From: Pedobacter sp. PF22-3
GTDB lineage: Bacteria; Bacteroidota; Bacteroidia; Sphingobacteriales; Sphingobacteriaceae
Direction of reading: 5' to 3'
DNA: 64,000 bases
Assembly: GCF_026239555.1 (NCBI RefSeq)
Contig: NZ_JAPIVP010000006.1
Span: 124,001 to 188,000 of the forward strand
The notes beneath the pieces were generated by a model. It had not been told where the DNA came from and did no database searches. It saw nothing but the letters and a program-made list of their open reading frames with translations. Both the position numbers and the translations under genes were made by a program. Shown piece by piece: positions 1 through 8,497 of this stretch (its first letter is position 1; each line of letters opens with the position of its first letter).

Positions 1-573
1 AATCTGTGCGATAATGTATAAGATAATGTCTTTTGCACCAACACCTTTTTCAAGCTCGCCGTTTACCTCAATTTTCATGGTTTTCGGTTTCGATTGCAAT
101 AAACATTGCGTAGCGAAAACCTGCTCTACCTGCGAAGTACCAATACCGAATGCAATGGCACCAAAAGCGCCATGGGTAGAAGTATGACTATCGCCGCATA
201 CCATTGTTTTACCGGGTAAAGTAATACCTAACTCTGGACCGATAACATGCACAATGCCCTGAAAAGGATGGCCTAATCCATACAATTCTATGCCGAATTC
301 TGCACAGTTTTTAGTGAGCATATCTACCTGATAACGCGAAAGCTCTTCTTTAATCGGCAGCAACTGGTTTAAGGTTGGCACATTATGATCGGCAGTGGCC
401 ACCGTCTGTTTCGGACGAAAAACAGGCAATCCTCTTTTACGCAAGCCATCAAATGCCTGAGGAGAGGTAACCTCATGTATTAAGTGTGTATCAATGTATA
501 AAATATCGGGAAATCCTTCTTCACTTTTTACAACGTGAGCATCCCAAATTTTTTCTACTAATGTTTTTGACAT
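1..573 (-). CDS. leuC: 3-isopropylmalate dehydratase large subunit, N-terminal part
   Basis: The 191 codons visible run off the left edge of the window. They read as the N-terminal part of the aconitase-family large subunit that, with LeuD, isomerises 2-isopropylmalate to 3-isopropylmalate in leucine synthesis in the cytoplasm. Recognisable stretches are the start [13 protein letters not shown], the [11 protein letters not shown] segment and the [13 protein letters not shown] segment. The Fe-S cluster cysteines of the family lie further on, outside the window. It is the last gene seen of the minus-strand ilv run, 60 bp after ilvC, with a strong palindrome in the gap. The rest of leu presumably follows beyond the edge (inference). 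Confidence 0.95.
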   Translation of the reverse strand, partial: MSKTLVEKIWDAHVVKSEEGFPDILYIDTHLIHEVTSPQAFDGLRKRGLPVFRPKQTVATADHNVPTLNQLLPIKEELSRYQVDMLTKNCAEFGIELYGLGHPFQGIVHVIGPELGITLPGKTMVCGDSHTSTHGAFGAIAFGIGTSQVEQVFATQCLLQSKPKTMKIEVNGELEKGVGAKDIILYIIAQI

Positions 574-591
574 CTTTTTATATAATTATTT

Positions 592-624
592 AAACCTCGC
601 AGGTTTTTAAAACCTGCGAGGTTT
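592..624. repeat. 33-bp palindrome between ilvC and leuC
   Basis: Two 16-bp arms are perfect inverted complements around a single T at 608; the left arm is AAACCTCGCAGGTTTT. It fills almost the whole gap between two genes of one pathway. On RNA it would form a strong hairpin, followed on the minus strand only by a short AT-rich stretch, so it could be a weak terminator, a processing or stability site, or just a dispersed palindrome. Similar CCTCGCAGG-type palindromes are, from memory, common between genes of Bacteroidota. Confidence 0.8.
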
Positions 625-633
625 GTAAGTTTA

Positions 634-2115
634 CTATGCTGTTTTAATCGCCTTCATTGCAGTCATTGCTTTACGCAACGTTGCACCAATCTGTTCTACT
701 TCGTGTGAACGGATAGCTTCGTTAACATCAATTAATTTTCTATTATCAACCGCTCCATCTTTGCCTTCGTTAAAGTTTTTACCAACTAAATCGGTATCTA
801 CTTTTTTCATGAAATCGCCTAAAAGTGGTTTGCAGGCTTGGTCAAATAAATAACAACCATATTCTGCAGTATCAGAAATTACGCGGTTCATTTCGAACAA
901 TTTTTTACGTGCAATGGTGTTGGCAATAAGTGGTGTTTCGTGTAACGATTCGTAATAAGCAGATTCTGGTTTGATACCAGCTTGTACCATGGTTTCGAAA
1001 GCCAATTCAACACCGGCACGAACAAAAGCAACCATTAAGGTATAGTTGTCAAAATATTCCTGCTCACCAATTTTAACATCACCAGCTGGTGTTTTTTCGA
1101 ATGCAGTTTCACCAGTTTCAGCTCTCCATTTTAATAAGTTTTTATCCCCATTTGCCCAGTCTTCCATCATGGTACGGCTAAATTCGCCACTCATAATGTC
1201 GTCCTGATGTTTTTGGAACAATGGACGCATAATATCTTTCAATTCTTCCGAAATTTCGAAAGCTTTGATTTTAGCTACATTGCTTAATCTATCCATCATG
1301 GCCGTAATACCACCTTGTTTTAAGGCCTCGGTAATTACTTCAACCCCATATTGTACCAGTTTAGAAGCATAACCTGCATCGATTCCTTTTTCTACCATTT
1401 TATCGAATGATAGGATAGAACCTGTTTGCAATAAACCACAAAGAATGGTTTGCTCGCCCATTAAATCAGATTTTACTTCGGCTACGAAAGATGATTTTAA
1501 TACACCTGCTCTATGACCACCAGTACCTACGCAATAAGCTTTTGCCTGTGCCAATCCTTTACCTTTCGGATCGTTTTCAGGGTGAACCGCAATTAAAGTA
1601 GGAACACCAAAACCACGAACATACTCTGCTCTAACCTCGCTACCAGGGCACTTAGGTGCAACCATAATCACCGTTAGATCTTTACGGATTTGCATGCCTT
1701 CTTCAACGATGTTAAAACCATGAGAATATAACAAAGTAGCACCCTCTTTCATTAATGGCATAATTGCATTTACAACTGCTGTATGTTGTTTATCTGGAGT
1801 AAGGTTGATTACAACATCTGCATTTGGGATGAGTTCTTCGTAAGTGCCAACGGTAAAATTATTTTCAGTTGCATTTTTCCACGAATCGCGTTTGCCTTCA
1901 ATTGCTTCCTTACGTAAAGTGTAGCTTACATCTAAACCACTATCTCTTAAATTTAACCCTTGGTTTAAGCCTTGTGCGCCACAACCTACAATTACCAGTT
2001 TTTTACCTTTTAATGCGCTAACGCCATCTAAAAATTCAGAACTGTCCATGAAGTCGCAAACACCTAATTGGTTTAATTTTTCTCTAAGAGGTAATGTGTT
2101 AAAATAATTTGCCAT
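634..2115 (-). CDS. ilvC: ketol-acid reductoisomerase, class II (long form)
   Basis: This 493-residue protein matches the length of the long E. coli-type IlvC. It converts acetolactate or acetohydroxybutyrate to the dihydroxy acids with NADPH and Mg2+, the second common step of valine and isoleucine synthesis. An N-terminal Rossmann motif [10 protein letters not shown] (about residues 44-53) binds NADPH. The segment [13 protein letters not shown] and the two C-terminal helical KARI repeats (for example [11 protein letters not shown] and [15 protein letters not shown]) follow. The gene lies downstream of a 358-bp gap rather than being tightly coupled to ilvN. The start gives a normal N terminus ([14 protein letters not shown]). 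Confidence 0.97.
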   Translation of the reverse strand: MANYFNTLPLREKLNQLGVCDFMDSSEFLDGVSALKGKKLVIVGCGAQGLNQGLNLRDSGLDVSYTLRKEAIEGKRDSWKNATENNFTVGTYEELIPNADVVINLTPDKQHTAVVNAIMPLMKEGATLLYSHGFNIVEEGMQIRKDLTVIMVAPKCPGSEVRAEYVRGFGVPTLIAVHPENDPKGKGLAQAKAYCVGTGGHRAGVLKSSFVAEVKSDLMGEQTILCGLLQTGSILSFDKMVEKGIDAGYASKLVQYGVEVITEALKQGGITAMMDRLSNVAKIKAFEISEELKDIMRPLFQKHQDDIMSGEFSRTMMEDWANGDKNLLKWRAETGETAFEKTPAGDVKIGEQEYFDNYTLMVAFVRAGVELAFETMVQAGIKPESAYYESLHETPLIANTIARKKLFEMNRVISDTAEYGCYLFDQACKPLLGDFMKKVDTDLVGKNFNEGKDGAVDNRKLIDVNEAIRSHEVEQIGATLRKAMTAMKAIKTA

Positions 2116-2473
2116 TGTTTTTATTGGTTAATTTCTATTTAATTATCGTTTTATATATTTTTTTCCTCAGGGTTGATTACACAGATGGTTTGATTATACC
2201 TATTTTTTATCTGTTTTCTTCTTGCCATTGTTTGTGTCCTCAAGAAACATCTTTTATTTTTTGTAAAGCAATTTTCTGTGCTTTTCGGTTACTTTAGCCC
2301 CGCTTTTCGTTGCAATCTTTTTGCGATTGTCATCTGCTCCATTTCCGTCATTGCGAGGAGGAACGACGTGGCAATCTTTTTCGTAAAACCTTCAAAAAGT
2401 ATTTCCACTTCAATCAGGTTTATTCTATTCAGGCTCGGCATTTCAAACCATCACCAGTCTTACATCTTCTATT
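2116..2473. other. 358-bp gap before ilvC; no supported gene
   Basis: It holds one partial CGTCATTGCGAG-type repeat (2346-2383) and AT-rich sequence next to ilvC. A 25-codon minus-strand frame (2151-2228) exists but has no terminator, family or composition to support it. I see no clear TAnnTTTG promoter for ilvC. Confidence 0.5.
2346..2383. repeat. partial CGTCATTGCGAG-type dispersed repeat
   Basis: It starts CGTCATTGCGAGGAGG and continues to a GCAATCTTTTTCG segment, as in the fuller copies at 43730 and 52973. Only the left half is recognisable here. Confidence 0.75.
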
Positions 2474-2935
2474 TTATATTAATTTCTTAAGTGCCGATGC
2501 GTAACCGAAATGCACATTATCGTGGCCAATGGTTGTGATCAGAATTTCTTCAATGCTATTCATCTGTACGCCATAGGTAGCGGTTGTAAAAGGAGTGATG
2601 CTTGAAAATTTTCCGTTCGTATAATCTTCTTTTATTTTTTCAATGCTTTCTAACGCGATGGTTCTCAATTCAGCTACTTCTTCTTTTGTTACGGTGTAAG
2701 TTGGCTTCGTATCTTTTTTATAATACTCGTTAAATTTTACCGAGGTTGCATCTTGTAATACACCTGTACGAACATAACAAAGTGTTTGTGTACTCACTAC
2801 AATATGACCAAAGTTCCAGATGATGTTATTGTTATAACCATCAGGAATTTTATTCAATTCTTCGATTGTTAAATCATCTATTAACTTAATAAACGCCTTG
2901 CGTGAGCTTATTATAAAATCAAATACTTCGTTCAT
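2474..2935 (-). CDS. DinB-like four-helix protein
   Basis: A protein of about 153 residues resembling the DinB/YfiT putative metalloenzyme superfamily. The typical N-terminal helix, the WNFGHIVVSTQ segment (the His at the usual first metal-ligand place) and a C-terminal HDNVHFGYASALKKL helix with further His residues are visible. These proteins are often thiol-dependent transferases or stress-associated; the substrate here cannot be told. I start it at the internal ATG (MNEVFDF), because the longer frame would overlap the preceding VOC gene by about 30 nt and adds an atypical basic tail. It sits between ilvN and ilvC and has no obvious link to branched-chain synthesis. Confidence 0.75.
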   Translation of the reverse strand: MNEVFDFIISSRKAFIKLIDDLTIEELNKIPDGYNNNIIWNFGHIVVSTQTLCYVRTGVLQDATSVKFNEYYKKDTKPTYTVTKEEVAELRTIALESIEKIKEDYTNGKFSSITPFTTATYGVQMNSIEEILITTIGHDNVHFGYASALKKLI

Positions 2936-2945
2936 TATTTTTTCT

Positions 2946-3338
2946 TTAGTCTTTAGTCTCTGTGCTTGCAGTCTCACCTCGCTCTTCGTTGAAAGTAATC
3001 TGGTTAAAGAACGGGTCGTTTACGGTTACTGCCCAGGTTCCATGAAAAGTTTCCTCTAAGCCTGGTCTATTATATTTGTAATTCTTTGCTGTTATTTCTG
3101 TATGGAATTCCTTTAAACCTACACAGTCAACATAAACGTGCGCACCAGGGGCGCTATCTCCATGGTGTTCGCTTAAATGAAGTTCAAGACCGTTCAATGA
3201 AACCTGGATATAAACCGGGGAATTCTTTTCCAAGGGGTATTCCCAGTCTATTTTAAATCCAAGCCAGTTTACATAAAACTCGATTGCTTTATCATAATCG
3301 AATATTCTTAAAATCGGTATGGTTTTATTGCATTTCAT
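2946..3338 (-). CDS. VOC (glyoxalase/bleomycin-resistance fold) protein
   Basis: A 130-residue single-copy VOC protein. It opens with a beta-alpha-beta unit around LRIFDYDKAIEFYVNWLGFKIDW and closes with DPFFNQITFNEE, a form typical of the bleomycin-resistance-like subgroup that usually dimerises to bind a ligand or metal. HLSEHHGD supplies candidate metal or ligand residues in the middle. It lies 10 bp from the DinB-like gene, so the two are probably co-transcribed and look like cargo within the ilv operon. The specific activity is unknown. Confidence 0.8.
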   Translation of the reverse strand: MKCNKTIPILRIFDYDKAIEFYVNWLGFKIDWEYPLEKNSPVYIQVSLNGLELHLSEHHGDSAPGAHVYVDCVGLKEFHTEITAKNYKYNRPGLEETFHGTWAVTVNDPFFNQITFNEERGETASTETKD

Positions 3339-3436
3339 ATTAAAGTTGTTTTAACTGCAAAGGGCACCAAGGTTTTCGCAGTGATCATTAAGCATGATGC
3401 TTTTTACCTTACACCTTTCTACCCTCTACCTTTATA

Positions 3437-4075
3437 CTACATCGTAAAGATTTTCTCTCCTTTTTCTAAAAATTCATTTTCTACCAATTCTTCACCAGGT
3501 TCGAAAGCTTCAAATTCCTTTAGTTTTTCGTGGAAACCGGCACTATCTTTAATAATGGCTACTCTTGCAGATCTTACAAATTCAATTAGCTCGTAAGGTT
3601 CCAAAGCTTTTACCAAAGCGTCGGTTTCTTCACGGTGACCGGTTACGGCGAAAACAGTATAGTCTTTGCGGATTACTACTGCGCTGGCACCATATTGCCT
3701 TAACAGACGCTCTACGGTTACTTTTTCTGCGATTTCATCTGTAGAAACCTTGTAAAGTGCCAGTTCTTGCCAAATAATCTCATCGTTGGTGTTAAAGTAA
3801 ACTTTTAATACTTCGATCTGCTTCTCAATCTGGCGGGCCAGTTTCCGTAATACTTCATAGCTTTCGTGAATTACGATGTTGAAACGGTGGATACCATCAA
3901 TTTCAGAAGGGGAGGTGTTAAGGCTTTCGATATTGATTTTCCTCTTCGAGAAAATAATTGCAATCCTGTTTAATAAACCGATGCGGTTTTCAGCATAAAC
4001 CGTAATGGTATATTCCTGCTTACCTTCCAAATCAGCTTTATCTATTTTATGTTCTAATGTGTTTTGAGTACTCAT
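3437..4075 (-). CDS. ilvN: acetolactate synthase small (regulatory) subunit
   Basis: A 212-residue regulatory subunit of acetohydroxyacid synthase. The N-terminal ACT domain is clear (YTITVYAENRIGLLNRIAIIF, then NIESLNTSPSE), the part that binds valine and gives feedback control. A C-terminal ALS_ss_C-like region follows (ALEPYELIEFVRSARVAI). It is longer than the roughly 160-residue proteobacterial subunit, with an acidic tail. It lies 46 bp downstream of ilvB on the same strand, consistent with co-expression as one enzyme. Confidence 0.93.
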   Translation of the reverse strand: MSTQNTLEHKIDKADLEGKQEYTITVYAENRIGLLNRIAIIFSKRKINIESLNTSPSEIDGIHRFNIVIHESYEVLRKLARQIEKQIEVLKVYFNTNDEIIWQELALYKVSTDEIAEKVTVERLLRQYGASAVVIRKDYTVFAVTGHREETDALVKALEPYELIEFVRSARVAIIKDSAGFHEKLKEFEAFEPGEELVENEFLEKGEKIFTM

Positions 4076-4121
4076 AATAATTTCTTTTTTACCTTAAACC
4101 TTCGGCCTTTAACCTTCTACC

Positions 4122-5873
4122 TTACTTTAGCCTGATCTCGCTTACGCTCATTCCTTGTGGCACCATCGGGAAAACATTATTTTCTCTGCCAACCATAACT
4201 TCAAGCAGGTAAGAACCTTCATGATTGATCATGGTTTCCAGTGCCTGTCTTAAGTTTGCACGTTCGTCAACTTTGGCTGCCTCGATGTAGTATGATTTTG
4301 CTAAAGCCACAAAATCAGGGCTGGTGATGTTAACAAATGAATAACGTTTATCATGAAATAATTGTTGCCACTGGCGAACCATACCTAAAAAACGGTTGTT
4401 CAGGATCAGGATTTTAACAGCTGCACCAAACTGCATAATGGTACCCAGTTCCTGAGGGGTCATCTGGAAACCACCATCACCAATAATGGCGATTACCGTT
4501 TTATCTGGTGCGCCGTATTTAGCGCCGATTGCGGCCGGTAAACCAAATCCCATGGTTCCTAAACCACCAGAAGTAATATTGCTGCGGGTATTGTTAAATT
4601 TAGCATAGCGACAGGCAACCATCTGGTGTTGGCCAACATCGGTAACAATTACTGCTTCACCGCCACAGATTTCATTAATATTACGCAATACCTCGCCCAT
4701 GGTCATTTCATCACTGGTAGGGTAAAGTTCGGGTGTAATAACCTGGTCTATTTCTTCCTGGTTATATTGTCTGAATTTTGCTAACCATTCTTCGTGTTTG
4801 TTTTCGTTAACCAGATTGGTTAATAGCGGTAAAGTTTCTTTGCAATCACCCCAAACGCCTACTTCGGCTTTAACATTTTTATCAATCTCGGCAGGGTCAA
4901 TGTCTAAATGAACGATTTTAGCCTGTTTGGCATATTTATCTAAACGTCCGGTTACGCGGTCATCGAAACGCATACCTATGGCAATAATTACATCAGCCTC
5001 ATTTGTTAAAACGTTTGGACCATAATTGCCATGCATACCCAACATACCTACGTTTAGCGGGTGAGCTGTTGGGATGGCACCTTCGCCCATGATCGTCCAG
5101 GCAGCAGGGATACCTGCTTTTTCGATAAAGGCTTTAAATTCTTTTTCGGCCTTGCCTAAAATAACACCCTGACCAAACAATACAAATGGTTTTTTAGCGC
5201 CATTAATCAGTTCGGCAGCTTGCTCAATATATTCAACCCTAACTTTTGGTTTTGGGCGATAACTCCGGATGTGATTACATTTTACATACTCAGGGAATTC
5301 CTCAAGCTGTATTTGTGCATTTTTGGTGATGTCGATCAATACAGGACCTGGTCTGCCACTTTTAGCAATGTAAAAAGCTTTGGCCAATACTTCCTGGATC
5401 TCCTTGGCATCTGTAACCTGGTAGTTCCATTTGGTAACTGGAGTGGTAATATTAATAACATCAGTTTCCTGGAAGGCATCCGTTCCTAATAGGTGTGCAA
5501 ATACCTGCCCGGTAATACAAACCAACGGTGTACTATCAATTTGTGCATCTGCTAAACCAGTAACCAGGTTGGTTGCGCCAGGTCCGCTGGTTGCGAAACA
5601 AACACCCACTTTGCCGCTTGCACGTGCAAAACCTTGAGCAGCATGGATACCACCTTGCTCATGGCGAACTAATATATGTTCTAATTTATCGGCATAATCA
5701 TAAAGAGCATCATAAATTGGCATGATTGCTCCTCCCGGATAACCGAAAATGGTGGTAACACCTTCTTCAATTAGTCCATTCAACAACACTTGAGAGCCTG
5801 TACCTTTAAATAAGGTTTTTGAGGTTTCTGCTTTCGCCCCGGTTTGTTGTATTGTTTCTTGTGCAGTTTCCAT
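4122..5873 (-). CDS. ilvB: acetolactate synthase large (catalytic) subunit
   Basis: A 583-residue ThDP- and FAD-dependent acetohydroxyacid synthase that condenses two pyruvates, or pyruvate with 2-ketobutyrate. The N-terminal ThDP-binding segment is FGYPGGAIMPIYDAL with the catalytic Glu in VRHEQGGIHAAQGFAR. A central FAD-binding-like domain (AIGMRFDDRVTG) and a C-terminal ThDP/Mg motif GDGGFQMTPQELGT followed by LNNRFLGMVRQWQ complete the family pattern. It is separated from ilvD by an ORF6N gene and followed closely by ilvN. Confidence 0.97.
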   Translation of the reverse strand: METAQETIQQTGAKAETSKTLFKGTGSQVLLNGLIEEGVTTIFGYPGGAIMPIYDALYDYADKLEHILVRHEQGGIHAAQGFARASGKVGVCFATSGPGATNLVTGLADAQIDSTPLVCITGQVFAHLLGTDAFQETDVINITTPVTKWNYQVTDAKEIQEVLAKAFYIAKSGRPGPVLIDITKNAQIQLEEFPEYVKCNHIRSYRPKPKVRVEYIEQAAELINGAKKPFVLFGQGVILGKAEKEFKAFIEKAGIPAAWTIMGEGAIPTAHPLNVGMLGMHGNYGPNVLTNEADVIIAIGMRFDDRVTGRLDKYAKQAKIVHLDIDPAEIDKNVKAEVGVWGDCKETLPLLTNLVNENKHEEWLAKFRQYNQEEIDQVITPELYPTSDEMTMGEVLRNINEICGGEAVIVTDVGQHQMVACRYAKFNNTRSNITSGGLGTMGFGLPAAIGAKYGAPDKTVIAIIGDGGFQMTPQELGTIMQFGAAVKILILNNRFLGMVRQWQQLFHDKRYSFVNITSPDFVALAKSYYIEAAKVDERANLRQALETMINHEGSYLLEVMVGRENNVFPMVPQGMSVSEIRLK

Positions 5874-5894
5874 AGTTATGTTTTTGCGGTTCTA

Positions 5895-6506
5895 TTATTC
5901 TTTAATTTTAAACCCTATTCTTTCTCTGTCTTTCCACTTTATCTGAGCAATTTTCTCGTCAATTAGGTTTTCCATGGCATCATAAAGTTCGTTGAGCTGA
6001 ACATCATGTTCACCAATCCGTTCTTTAATCTCGGTTAATTGTTCGTTAATGTTGCCTTGTTTCAGCAATATTTTGCGCACATCAACAAAAGCCCGCATAA
6101 TGGCAATATTCATGTTAATGGCTTTATCGCTATTTACAACGCCGCTTAACATGGCTACACCCTGCTCGGTAAAAGCGTACGGCAGCTTTCTGGTGCCGCC
6201 CCAACTTGAAGTCACAAATTGTGACTTCAAGTTGGGGCGGTCCTTTATCACAATTTGTGAAGAAGCACCCTCATTAATCGCTTCTATTTGAAATTTTATA
6301 CTTTCAAACTCTGCAGAAGTTAACTGAAACATAAAATCATCTGGAAAACGCTTAATATTGCGCTTTACCGCTTGATTTAATACTCTGGTTTCAACTTCAT
6401 AAAGTAATGCCAGATCAAAATCCAGCATTACCCTTTCTCCCCGGATTTCATAAATCCTATTCTGAATACTTTTAATTATTTGCATAATCTGTTTTTTAGT
6501 AATCAA
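5895..6506 (-). CDS. ORF6N-domain protein inside the ilv operon
   Basis: A 203-residue protein with an N-terminal ORF6N domain, a DNA-binding-type module known from phage proteins and bacterial relatives. Typical segments are IYEIRGERVMLDFDLALLYEVETRVLNQAVKRN, FPDDFMFQLT and KLPYAFTEQGVAMLSGVVNS. The C-terminal third looks helical or coiled-coil (NEQLTEIKERIGEHDVQLNELYDAMENL). Between FQLT and the FTEQGV segment the chain seems longer than I expect for the family, and a perfect 45-bp palindrome lies there in the DNA. It sits between ilvD and ilvB, 21 bp from ilvB. No role in amino acid synthesis is expected. Confidence 0.85.
   Translation of the reverse strand: MITKKQIMQIIKSIQNRIYEIRGERVMLDFDLALLYEVETRVLNQAVKRNIKRFPDDFMFQLTSAEFESIKFQIEAINEGASSQIVIKDRPNLKSQFVTSSWGGTRKLPYAFTEQGVAMLSGVVNSDKAINMNIAIMRAFVDVRKILLKQGNINEQLTEIKERIGEHDVQLNELYDAMENLIDEKIAQIKWKDRERIGFKIKE
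6196..6240. repeat. perfect 45-bp palindrome within the ORF6N coding sequence
   Basis: Two 22-bp arms are perfect complements around a single A at 6218; the left arm starts CCGCCCCAACTTGAAG. A related smaller palindrome (TCACAA, T, TTGTGA) lies at 6248-6260 and repeats the central TCACAA/TTGTGA core. The reading frame stays open through both. Confidence 0.95.
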
Positions 6507-6531
6507 TTAATCCAGGGATGATTTTTTGATT

Positions 6532-8214
6532 TTAATATTCGTCAGTTACGCAACCACTTGCTGCGTCTGAAACTGTTTTAGCGTATTTATATAAAACACC
6601 TTTTGTTACTTTTAATGCTGGTTGTACATATTTTTTCCTACGTTCAGCAATTACCTCATCACTAACTTGAAGGTTGATGATGTTATTTACAGCATCAATC
6701 AAAATCCGGTCTTCATCTTCAACCAGGCCGATTAAGCCACCTTTGTAAGATTCAGGTGTAATGTGACCAACAACGAAACCGTGTGTACCACCAGAAAAAC
6801 GGCCATCGGTAATTAAAGCGACCGATTTACCTAAGCCAGCACCGATAATAGCTGAAGTTGGTTTCAACATTTCAGGCATACCAGGTGCACCAACCGGACC
6901 TGAGTTTTTAATTACGATAACGTCGCCAGGTTGAACGCGGCCACTCGAAATGCCGGCGATTAAATCGTGTTCACCATCAAATACACGTGCCGGACCTTCA
7001 AATTTTTCACCTTCTTTTCCACTGATTTTGGCTACAGAACCTTTTTCGGCAAGGTTTCCGTAAAGAATCTGTAAGTGACCAGTTGCTTTTATAGGTTCGC
7101 TTAATTTTTGAACAATTTTCTGATCGTAATCCATAATCGATTTCACATCAGCTAAATTCTCAGCCATAGTTTTTCCGGTTACGGTTAAGCAATCGCCATG
7201 CAACAAGCCTTCATTTAATAAATATTTTAGTACAGCAGGGATACCGCCATATTGGTGTAAATCCTGCATCAGGTATTTTCCGCTAGGTTTAAAATCGGCA
7301 AGTACTGGTGTTACATCGCTCATGCGTTGGAAATCATCCTGTGTAATTTCTACTCCTATAGCTTTACCCATTGCAATAAAGTGCAATACGGCATTTGTAC
7401 TTCCACCTAATATAATGATTGAACGAATGGCATTTTCGAATGCTTTTCGCGTCATGATATCTGATGGCTTAATATCTTTTTCCAACAAGATTTTGATGTA
7501 TTTACCTGCATCTAAACATTCCTGTTTTTTCTCCGGGCTTATGGCTGGATTTGAAGATGAATAAGGCAAGCTCATACCCAAAGCCTCAATGGCTGATGCC
7601 ATGGTATTGGCGGTATACATCCCCCCACATGCACCTGCACCTGGGCAGGTATGTTTAATGATACCTTGGTAATCTTCATCGGAAAGATTACCACAGATTT
7701 TTTGCCCTAATGCCTCGAAAGCCGAAACAATATTCAATTCTTCTCCTTTGTAATGGCCTGGAGCAATTGTACCGCCATAAACCATAATGGAAGGACGGTC
7801 TAAACGTGCCATGGCCATAATTGCACCCGGCATATTTTTATCACAGCCAGGTATAGAAATGATGCCATCATAATATTGTCCGCCGCAAATGGTTTCAATA
7901 CTATCTGCAATTACATCGCGGCTAACCAATGAGTAACGCATACCATCTGTACCGTTGCTCATCCCATCACTTACACCAATGGTGTTAAAAACCAAGCCCA
8001 CTAAATCATTTTTCCAGACCCCTGCTTTGACGTCTTTCGCAAGGTCGTTTAAGTGCATGTTGCAGGTGTTACCATCGTAGCCCATACTGGCGATACCTAC
8101 CTGTGCCTTAGCCATATCAGCATCGGTTAAACCGATTCCGTAAAGCATAGCCTGAGCAGCCGGTTGTGTTGGATCTTGTGTAAATGTTTTACTGTACTTG
8201 TTTAATTCGCTCAT
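6532..8214 (-). CDS. ilvD: dihydroxy-acid dehydratase
   Basis: A 560-residue IlvD/Edd-family Fe-S dehydratase that makes 2-keto-3-methylvalerate and 2-ketoisovalerate. The family cysteines are visible in [13 protein letters not shown] and in [18 protein letters not shown], and the C-terminal domain carries [16 protein letters not shown]. The start [13 protein letters not shown] is preceded by about 100 nt of AT-rich leader containing an attenuator-like terminator. It is the first structural gene of the ilvD-ilvB-ilvN transcript and the natural target of that attenuator. Confidence 0.97.
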   Translation of the reverse strand: MSELNKYSKTFTQDPTQPAAQAMLYGIGLTDADMAKAQVGIASMGYDGNTCNMHLNDLAKDVKAGVWKNDLVGLVFNTIGVSDGMSNGTDGMRYSLVSRDVIADSIETICGGQYYDGIISIPGCDKNMPGAIMAMARLDRPSIMVYGGTIAPGHYKGEELNIVSAFEALGQKICGNLSDEDYQGIIKHTCPGAGACGGMYTANTMASAIEALGMSLPYSSSNPAISPEKKQECLDAGKYIKILLEKDIKPSDIMTRKAFENAIRSIIILGGSTNAVLHFIAMGKAIGVEITQDDFQRMSDVTPVLADFKPSGKYLMQDLHQYGGIPAVLKYLLNEGLLHGDCLTVTGKTMAENLADVKSIMDYDQKIVQKLSEPIKATGHLQILYGNLAEKGSVAKISGKEGEKFEGPARVFDGEHDLIAGISSGRVQPGDVIVIKNSGPVGAPGMPEMLKPTSAIIGAGLGKSVALITDGRFSGGTHGFVVGHITPESYKGGLIGLVEDEDRILIDAVNNIINLQVSDEVIAERRKKYVQPALKVTKGVLYKYAKTVSDAASGCVTDEY

Positions 8215-8263
8215 TGTTTAAAATGTATATTCTGGTTCTGTTAGTTATAATATATTGAGGCAA

Positions 8264-8293
8264 AAAAAAACCGCCTCTTTTAGGAGGCGGTTT
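8264..8293 (-). terminator. intrinsic terminator (attenuator) in the ilvD leader
   Basis: On the minus strand a 10-bp stem (AAACCGCCTC / GAGGCGGTTT, loop CTAAAA) runs into nine consecutive U. It lies 21 nt after the leader-peptide stop and 49 nt before ilvD. Its 5' arm, CCGCCTC, can alternatively pair with GAGGTGG at 8330-8336 inside the leader frame (7 bp, one G-U). Confidence 0.88.
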
Positions 8294-8313
8294 CGATAAG
8301 AGTATATTTTATA

Positions 8314-8391
8314 TTATACGCAACGATTTCCACCTCTTTTTTTAGAAATGACAATAATTAGGTTGCTAATGATGTTTGTATTTGTATTCAT
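8314..8391 (-). CDS. ilv leader peptide (25 aa), ilvD attenuator
   Basis: The frame starts at an ATG about 10 nt after the predicted transcription start and ends in TAA. Residues 7-15 read IISNLIIVI, so seven of nine are Ile, Leu or Val with five Ile. The following codons for K-K-R-G-G contain GAGGTGG, the proposed antiterminator arm. By analogy with classical ilv attenuation, ribosome stalling on the Ile/Val/Leu codons would leave GAGGTGG free to block the terminator, while normal passage would mask it and let the terminator form. The composition, position and pairing are seen; the mechanism is inferred. Confidence 0.85.
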   Translation of the reverse strand: MNTNTNIISNLIIVISKKRGGNRCV

Positions 8392-8407
8392 GTCTTCGAC
8401 TGAACTA

Positions 8408-8437
8408 CAAACATACTAACTTCTTTAAAAATGCAAA
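8408..8437 (-). promoter_or_regulatory. Bacteroidota-type promoter for the ilvD leader
   Basis: On the minus strand TTTG (8434-8437), an 18-nt spacer and TATGTTTG (8408-8415) match the Bacteroidota -33 / -7 pattern TTTG ... TAnnTTTG. It lies between ilvE and the leader peptide, so ilvD and what follows have their own start of transcription. Confidence 0.75.
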
Positions 8438-8497
8438 GAACTATTTTACTGTATTTCTTTATTTTTGACTTCGAACTCCTGACTTACCGACTTCTAA

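Noticed and set aside
2151..2228. 25-codon frame upstream of ilvC as a third leader peptide
   Set aside because: Only a few Ile/Val codons, no terminator or alternative pairing downstream, no promoter seen.
2109..2504. Three short plus-strand frames before the DinB-like gene
   Set aside because: Repeat-derived and AT-rich translations overlapping each other, opposite to the operon.
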